Positions 31,246 to 35,112 of a stretch of DNA of 35,112 nucleotides are shown here, one piece after another. The position numbers were made by a program, and so were the translations under genes. Source of the stretch: UBA2239 sp050177075. GTDB lineage: Bacteria > Pseudomonadota > Gammaproteobacteria > Burkholderiales > UBA9220. The stretch is taken from NCBI GenBank assembly GCA_050177075.1, contig JBFXHL010000018.1, positions 1-35,112 of the forward strand. The letters are read 5' to 3'. How positions within the stretch are numbered: position 1 is the first letter of the stretch; every line of letters begins with the position of its first letter. The notes beneath the pieces are model-generated. The model did no database searches, was not told the DNA's origin, and was given only the letters and a program-made list of their open reading frames with translations.

Positions 31246-31959
31246 GTGGCAGGCACCCTGTACTTGATTCCGACCCCCCTTGGGGACGAAGATTCGGCCC
31301 TGGCGGCGATTCCGGAACAGGTCCGGCAGGTGGTCGCCGGCCTCGACAGCTTTGTCGTCGAACACGCCAAAACCGCCCGCCGGCATCTGAAACAGCTCGG
31401 TATCAGCCGCCCCCTGCAGGAAATCCAGCTCGAGGAACTCAACGAGCATACCCCAGCGACGGCGGTTTCCGCCCTGCTTGCCCCCCTCTTGGAAGGGAAA
31501 GACATCGGCCTGATGTCCGAAGCGGGCTGCCCCGCGGTGGCCGACCCCGGCGCCGAGCTGGTACGCCTGGCTCATCAACACGGCATCCGCGTCGTCCCCC
31601 TCGCCGGCCCCTCCTCCATCCTCCTGGCGCTCATGGCCTCCGGGCTCAACGGCCAGAGCTTCGCCTTCCACGGCTACCTGCCGGTGGACAAGACGGAGCG
31701 GAGCAAACGGATAAAGGAACTGGAGGCCGAATCGCTGCGCCTCAAGCGGACCCAGATTTTCATCGAAACCCCCTACCGCAACCGCCGGTTGCTGGACGAC
31801 CTCCAGGCCGCCTGCAAGTCCAGTACCCTGGTCACGGTGGCCATCGACCTGACCCTTTCCAGCCAGTCCATCCATACGTGGACGATCGGCGAGTGGAAAA
31901 AACAATCGCCGGACCTGGACAAGCGACCGGCGATTTTTCTCCTCCTCAGCCCGAGTTGA
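31246..31959 (+). CDS. RsmI-like SAM-dependent (tetrapyrrole-methylase-fold) methyltransferase
   Basis: The 237-residue protein has the fold of RsmI/CbiE-type methyltransferases: LYLIPTPLGDED, LMSEAGCPAVADPGAELV, VVPLAGPSSILLALMASG and FHGYLP. It lacks parts of classical RsmI (about 280 residues), belonging to the shorter group common next to Maf in betaproteobacteria; the RNA target is not known for these. Translation begins at a GTG, six bases after the Maf stop. Its last codons contain a bidirectional terminator hairpin, and its stop is 13 bases from the opposing permease's stop. Confidence 0.85.
   Translation: MAGTLYLIPTPLGDEDSALAAIPEQVRQVVAGLDSFVVEHAKTARRHLKQLGISRPLQEIQLEELNEHTPATAVSALLAPLLEGKDIGLMSEAGCPAVADPGAELVRLAHQHGIRVVPLAGPSSILLALMASGLNGQSFAFHGYLPVDKTERSKRIKELEAESLRLKRTQIFIETPYRNRRLLDDLQAACKSSTLVTVAIDLTLSSQSIHTWTIGEWKKQSPDLDKRPAIFLLLSPS
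31896..31938. terminator. Bidirectional intrinsic terminator inside the methyltransferase gene
   Basis: AATCGCCGG (31904-31912) pairs perfectly with CCGGCGATT (31927-31935), loop 14 bases. On the plus strand the stem runs into TTTTT; on the minus strand it is followed by GTTTTTT (from A6 at 31897-31902). It lies between the two opposing stop codons only on the methyltransferase side, i.e. within its last 20 codons, and can end both the pyc transcript and the permease transcript. Confidence 0.75.
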
Positions 31960-31972
31960 ACCGGGCTTTCGT

Positions 31973-33313
31973 CTACAGGTAACGCAAGTAGATGTAGCCC
32001 GTGCTGACGAGGATGCTCATCAGCATCAGCGGGAAGGCCATCAGCATGAACGGCAGGAAGCGAATCGGCTGCCCCGCCCTTTCGGCGAAGCCCGCCACCA
32101 CCAGGTTGGCGCTGGCCCCCACCAGGCTGCCGTTGCCCCCCAGGCAGGCCCCCAGCGCCAGGGACCACCACAAGGGCGCCAGGCTTTGGTCGGTGAACAC
32201 GTTGCCCATGCTCTGGATAACGGGAATCATGGTGGCGACGAAGGGGATGTTGTCCACCACCGCCGAGAAGATGGCGGAGACCCACAGGATGACAAAGGCC
32301 GTGGTCTTGAAATCGCCGCCCGTCAGGGATACCAGCTCATCCGCCAGCAAGGACAGGGCCCCTGCCTTCTCGATGCCCGCCACGACGATGAACAGGCCGA
32401 CAAAGAAAAATATGGTGACCCATTCCACCTCGGCGTAGGAGTGGTGGACGTCATGGGACTGTTCCTCGGCGCTCTTGCCCAGCACCCGCAGCAACAGCAA
32501 CAGGGCGGCGCCGAACATGGCGATGGTCCCCGGCTCCTGGCGCAAGGAATGGGCCATGACGAAGCCGAGTATCACCAAGGAAATCACCGACAGGGACTGC
32601 TTGAGCAGTTTCACGTCGGTGATCGCCTCTTTCTCGTTGAACGCCATGACCTGTGCCCGGTCCTCGTCGCTGGCCTTGAGCTTGCGACCCCAGATGAAAT
32701 AAATCGGAATCAGGGTCAGAAGAAACACCAGCACGGCGATGGGTGTCAGGTTGAAGAGGAAATCGTTGAAGGTGAGCTTTACCGCCGAGCCGATCATGAT
32801 GTTGGGCGGGTCGCCGATCAGTGTGGCCGTGCCGCCGATATTGGAGGCGAAGATCACCGAGAAAAGATAGGGATAGGGCGATATGCGCAGGGCATCGGTA
32901 ATCAGCAGGGTAACCGGCGCAATCAGCAGAACGGTGGTCACGTTATCCAACAGCGCAGAGAAAACCGCCGTCACCACCGACAGCATTACCAGCAGCCACC
33001 AGGGGTCGGCCTTGACCGACTTGGCGGCGACAATTGCCACGTACTGAAACACCCCGCTTTTCTGGGTAATTGCCACGATCACCATCATGCCGGTCAAGAG
33101 GCCGATGGTGTTGAAGTCGATGCCGGCAAAAGCCTCGGACTGGTGCAACACCCCCGTAAAGATCATCACGCCGGCACCCAGCAAAGCCACGATGGAGCGG
33201 TTGATCTTTTCGGTCACGATAACGGCATAGGTCAGCACGAATACCGTCAGGGAAACGGCCAGCGGGCTCAGGCCGAAGATAACCTCGCTTATAGATGGAG
33301 TAGCGCCGTGCAT
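31973..33313 (-). CDS. ArsB/NhaD-type (ion transporter superfamily) permease
   Basis: The 446-residue inner-membrane protein has about eleven hydrophobic helices in two homologous halves and the superfamily motifs SNIGGTATLIGDPPNIMIG, DNVTTVLLIAP, DNIPFVATMIPVI and GNGSLVGASANLVVAG. The family includes Na+/H+ antiporters (NhaD) and anion permeases (ArsB, CitM); the sequence does not decide between them. No ars genes are near. It starts within the CBS protein's end region (GAGGAGG before the ATG lies in that gene) and both belong to one transcript. A terminator lies downstream at 31896-31938. Confidence 0.85.
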   Translation of the reverse strand: MHGATPSISEVIFGLSPLAVSLTVFVLTYAVIVTEKINRSIVALLGAGVMIFTGVLHQSEAFAGIDFNTIGLLTGMMVIVAITQKSGVFQYVAIVAAKSVKADPWWLLVMLSVVTAVFSALLDNVTTVLLIAPVTLLITDALRISPYPYLFSVIFASNIGGTATLIGDPPNIMIGSAVKLTFNDFLFNLTPIAVLVFLLTLIPIYFIWGRKLKASDEDRAQVMAFNEKEAITDVKLLKQSLSVISLVILGFVMAHSLRQEPGTIAMFGAALLLLLRVLGKSAEEQSHDVHHSYAEVEWVTIFFFVGLFIVVAGIEKAGALSLLADELVSLTGGDFKTTAFVILWVSAIFSAVVDNIPFVATMIPVIQSMGNVFTDQSLAPLWWSLALGACLGGNGSLVGASANLVVAGFAERAGQPIRFLPFMLMAFPLMLMSILVSTGYIYLRYL

Positions 33314-33314
33314 C

Positions 33315-33770
33315 TCAGCCCTCCTCTTGCGCGACGAGATAGCTCAGCAGCGCGCGGCGGCTCAGCATGCCGCGAAATTCGCCCTGGGCCCCCACCACCG
33401 GCAAAGGAGACGGGACTTGGCTGAGAAGCAAGGCGGCTTCCAGCAGCGGGCAGTTTTCATCCAGCACCTGCCCTTTTTTCACCCGTTCCTTGACGGGACG
33501 ATGCTTGAGATCCTCCACATGGGCCGCCAGCAAGCGGATAGCGTCCCCGGCGAACGTGAGATCCGCCAGGCCATGCTCGACCCGGGCGCTGACCGGAATC
33601 AGTTCAAGCAAAATATCGTTGATGCCTACGATGCCGACAAACCCCTCTGGGTCACAAACGGGAACATGGTTTATTCCCTTGTCCAGCATCAGTCTCAAGG
33701 CATCCATCAGGCTGGCGTCCGGATCCAGACAAAAACCCTCCGGACTGAGCGGTACCGCTGCAATCGTCAT
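33315..33770 (-). CDS. CBS-domain pair protein, probable permease regulator
   Basis: The 151-residue soluble protein consists of two CBS motifs (about 14-60, MLDKGINHVPVCDPEGFVGIV, and 95-147, SPLPVVGAQGEFRGMLSRR) that in other proteins bind AMP, ATP or S-adenosylmethionine. It ends one base before the permease start and shares its ribosome-binding site region, so the two are translationally linked. A role as adenylate-sensing regulator of the permease is inferred. GGGGGTTATT precedes the ATG. Confidence 0.85.
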   Translation of the reverse strand: MTIAAVPLSPEGFCLDPDASLMDALRLMLDKGINHVPVCDPEGFVGIVGINDILLELIPVSARVEHGLADLTFAGDAIRLLAAHVEDLKHRPVKERVKKGQVLDENCPLLEAALLLSQVPSPLPVVGAQGEFRGMLSRRALLSYLVAQEEG

Positions 33771-33785
33771 AATAACCCCCGTAAG

Positions 33786-33806
33786 GCGCCAGCCGAGGCT
33801 TGGCGC
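33786..33806. repeat. Hairpin in the leader of the CBS-permease operon
   Basis: GCGCCA (33786-33791) and TGGCGC (33800-33805) form a stem within the leader upstream of the CBS gene. Function unknown; no T-run follows on the minus strand. Confidence 0.35.
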
Positions 33807-33884
33807 AATGCATTATTTTGTGTATTACTGGCTAAGCAAGAAATCAGCCAGGCATTGCTAAGGATGTGTCAGTTCTTGGGTATG

Positions 33885-33913
33885 CCTGAAGGAATTGTAC
33901 CGCACCCTTCAGG
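33885..33913. repeat. Inverted repeat after the Rof-like gene
   Basis: CCTGAAGG (33885-33892) and CCTTCAGG (33906-33913) with a 13-base loop, starting nine bases after the Rof-like stop. No T-run follows on the minus strand, so if it ends the sppA-rof transcript it does so without a classical intrinsic tail. The rest of the 151-bp gap (33771-33921) holds only the CBS gene leader. Confidence 0.45.
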
Positions 33914-33921
33914 GGCGTCGG

Positions 33922-34170
33922 CTAGGCTTTGGCCGACTCGCTGAACGCCGTGATGGCGTCCAGGCGGATTTCCACCTCTTCGCCGTCGCTGCGCTGGAAC
34001 TTCAGCCACTCCGCCCCTGCGCGGGTATAAACGTCCCGGGGCAAAACGGTTTCCGACCTCGACTCATCCCCCAGGCGATACTCAAGCCGCAGGGGAATGC
34101 GCCGCAACACGCTGAATTCCAGCCGCTCATGCTGGACGCAGGGAATGGGCTGGTAGTCATCCAAGCTCAA
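33922..34170 (-). CDS. rof: Rof/YaeO-like Rho-binding antiterminator
   Basis: The 82-residue protein begins DDYQPIPCVQHERLEFS and has LRLEYRLGDE, EWLKFQRSDGEEVEIRLDAI, matching the pattern of Rof (YaeO), a small Sm-like beta-barrel protein that binds Rho and blocks its RNA loading. No ATG exists in the frame; the only start giving the full N-terminus is the TTG at 34170, overlapping the sppA stop codon (TTGA). Translation is thus probably coupled to sppA. Identity is from motif recognition; other Rof homologues are of similar length. Confidence 0.75.
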   Translation of the reverse strand: MSLDDYQPIPCVQHERLEFSVLRRIPLRLEYRLGDESRSETVLPRDVYTRAGAEWLKFQRSDGEEVEIRLDAITAFSESAKA

Positions 34171-35108
34171 TGCAGCAAAGCGCCGTAGCGCGACAGAGGG
34201 TTGAAATTCTGCGCCGCGGCCGCGCCGAGGCGCTTGGCAAAGCGCTCCGCGAAGCCTTCATGGGGCGTGAAATCCACGATGTCTTCCGCCTTGATGACAT
34301 TCCTGGCCACCGAATCCATGCTCCCCAAACCGTCAGCCAAGCCGAGGCCGACGCTCTTCTCGCCGGTCCACACCAGGCCGCTGAACATGCCCGGAATTTC
34401 CTTCAGCCGCTGGCCCCGCCCCTGGCGCACCACCTGGATGAATTGACTGTGTATTTCCTCCAGCATCTGCTCGGCATACCGTTGCTGGTCTTTGTTCACC
34501 GGCAAAAACGGGTCGAGAAAAGCCTTGTTCTCTCCTGCCGTCAGTACACGGCGGTCGACACCGAGCTTTTCCATGGTGCCGGTAAAACCGAAGCCGTCCA
34601 TGATGACTCCGATGGAGCCGACGATACTGGCCTTGTCCACATAGATCTTGTCCGCGGCGGCGGCGACGTAGTAGCCGCCGGAAGCGCAGATGTCATCCAC
34701 CACGGCATAGAGGGGAATAGCCGGATAGAGGGCGCGCAGGCGACGTATTTCGTCGTAAATCTGCCCGGCCTGGACGGGACTGCCGCCGGGGCTATTGATA
34801 CGCAGGATGACTCCCTTGGTATTCTTGTCCTTGAAGGCTTCCTGCAGGCCGCTGATGATGTTGTCGGCGCTGGCATCGCCATCGGGGCCGATAACGCCGC
34901 GCAGCTCCACCAGGGCCGTGTGCTTACCGGCGATGGGCGGCTCGCCACGGCCGATCCATCCCATGATGGCAAACAACGCCAAGAAAAGGAAGACGAAGGT
35001 CAACAACTTGAAAAAAATGCCCCAATGACGCGCCCGCCTTTGTTCCTGAAGGGCGGAAAGGGCCAGCTTTTCCAGGGTCTGGCGTTCCCAGTTATTCTCA
35101 TCCGGCAT
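34167..35108 (-). CDS. sppA: Signal peptide peptidase SppA (36K type)
   Basis: The 313-residue membrane protease has an N-terminal cytoplasmic tail, one transmembrane helix (about 31-52) and a periplasmic S49-peptidase domain. The serine nucleophile is S143 (DICASGGYYVAAAADKI) and the general-base lysine is K195 (TAGENKAFLDPF), matching single-domain SppA. NSPGGSPVQAGQIYDEI is also typical. It degrades leftover signal peptides. The gene is complete, starting four bases from the right edge; its upstream region is outside the window. It overlaps the rof-like gene by four bases. Confidence 0.95.
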   Translation of the reverse strand: MPDENNWERQTLEKLALSALQEQRRARHWGIFFKLLTFVFLFLALFAIMGWIGRGEPPIAGKHTALVELRGVIGPDGDASADNIISGLQEAFKDKNTKGVILRINSPGGSPVQAGQIYDEIRRLRALYPAIPLYAVVDDICASGGYYVAAAADKIYVDKASIVGSIGVIMDGFGFTGTMEKLGVDRRVLTAGENKAFLDPFLPVNKDQQRYAEQMLEEIHSQFIQVVRQGRGQRLKEIPGMFSGLVWTGEKSVGLGLADGLGSMDSVARNVIKAEDIVDFTPHEGFAERFAKRLGAAAAQNFNPLSRYGALLH

Positions 35109-35112
35109 GGCG

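Noticed and set aside
1..35112. CRISPR arrays, tRNA or rRNA genes, prophage or toxin-antitoxin modules
   Set aside because: No regularly spaced repeats, cloverleaf-like sequences or phage genes were seen; the only mobile element is the IS3 copy.

Overview
The window reads as chromosomal DNA of a betaproteobacterium, probably a Rhodocyclales- or Nitrosomonadales-like species. This rests on GC-rich coding bias, the gene order yceD-rpmF-plsX-fabH-fabD-fabG-acpP-fabF, a BarA-like hybrid kinase, two-subunit pyruvate carboxylase and a Maf/RsmI-like/SppA neighbourhood. Genus is not determinable from the sequence alone. Coding density is high, with no stretch over about 180 bases lacking a gene. I saw no rRNA, tRNA or CRISPR array.

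Region 1 (1-1483): an IS3-family element (81-1420, 30-bp imperfect terminal inverted repeats, orfA/orfB with an A7 slippage site) sits inside a lemA-type gene. Only the first ~21 codons and a later internal piece of lemA remain, so insertion was accompanied by deletion. The transposase carries a 54-bp in-frame insert just before its catalytic glutamate.

Region 2 (1603-7319, +): an iron operon behind a sigma70-like promoter whose spacer is a near-consensus Fur box. Order: unknown 74-aa protein, HemP, P19-type FtrA, OprB-like porin, cupredoxin FtrB, FTR1 permease FtrC, a membrane-anchored 168-aa protein, and polyferredoxin FtrD. It looks like an FtrABCD ferrous-iron uptake system with an outer-membrane porin and accessory genes.

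Region 3 (7340-10404, +): a peroxide/iron-protection operon behind a possible OxyR site: rubredoxin-less rubrerythrin, an Hdr-like Fe-S oxidoreductase, a DUF3501 protein and a Dps ferritin. A terminator follows, then a large hybrid sensor kinase (10559-13552).

Region 4 (13546-18137): a DsrE-like protein and YjbQ (both -), a lipoprotein (+), a small unknown protein (-), and a translationally coupled pair: a class II aldolase with a degenerate dehydrogenase-like tail, plus MtnA. The pair suggests an aldolase-type salvage route for methylthioadenosine or 5'-deoxyadenosine.

Region 5 (18145-27166, -): a metallo-beta-lactamase-fold phosphodiesterase, a TPR/O-GlcNAc-transferase-like glycosyltransferase, then the fatty-acid synthesis operon from yceD to fabF, closed by a clear terminator and started by a strong promoter that implies an almost leaderless mRNA.

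Region 6 (27291-35108): pycA, pycB, a Maf/YceF pyrophosphatase and an RsmI-like methyltransferase (+) meet an ArsB/NhaD-type permease and CBS protein (-). A bidirectional terminator hairpin lies inside the methyltransferase's last codons. A Rof-like Rho-binding protein and SppA (-) finish the window.
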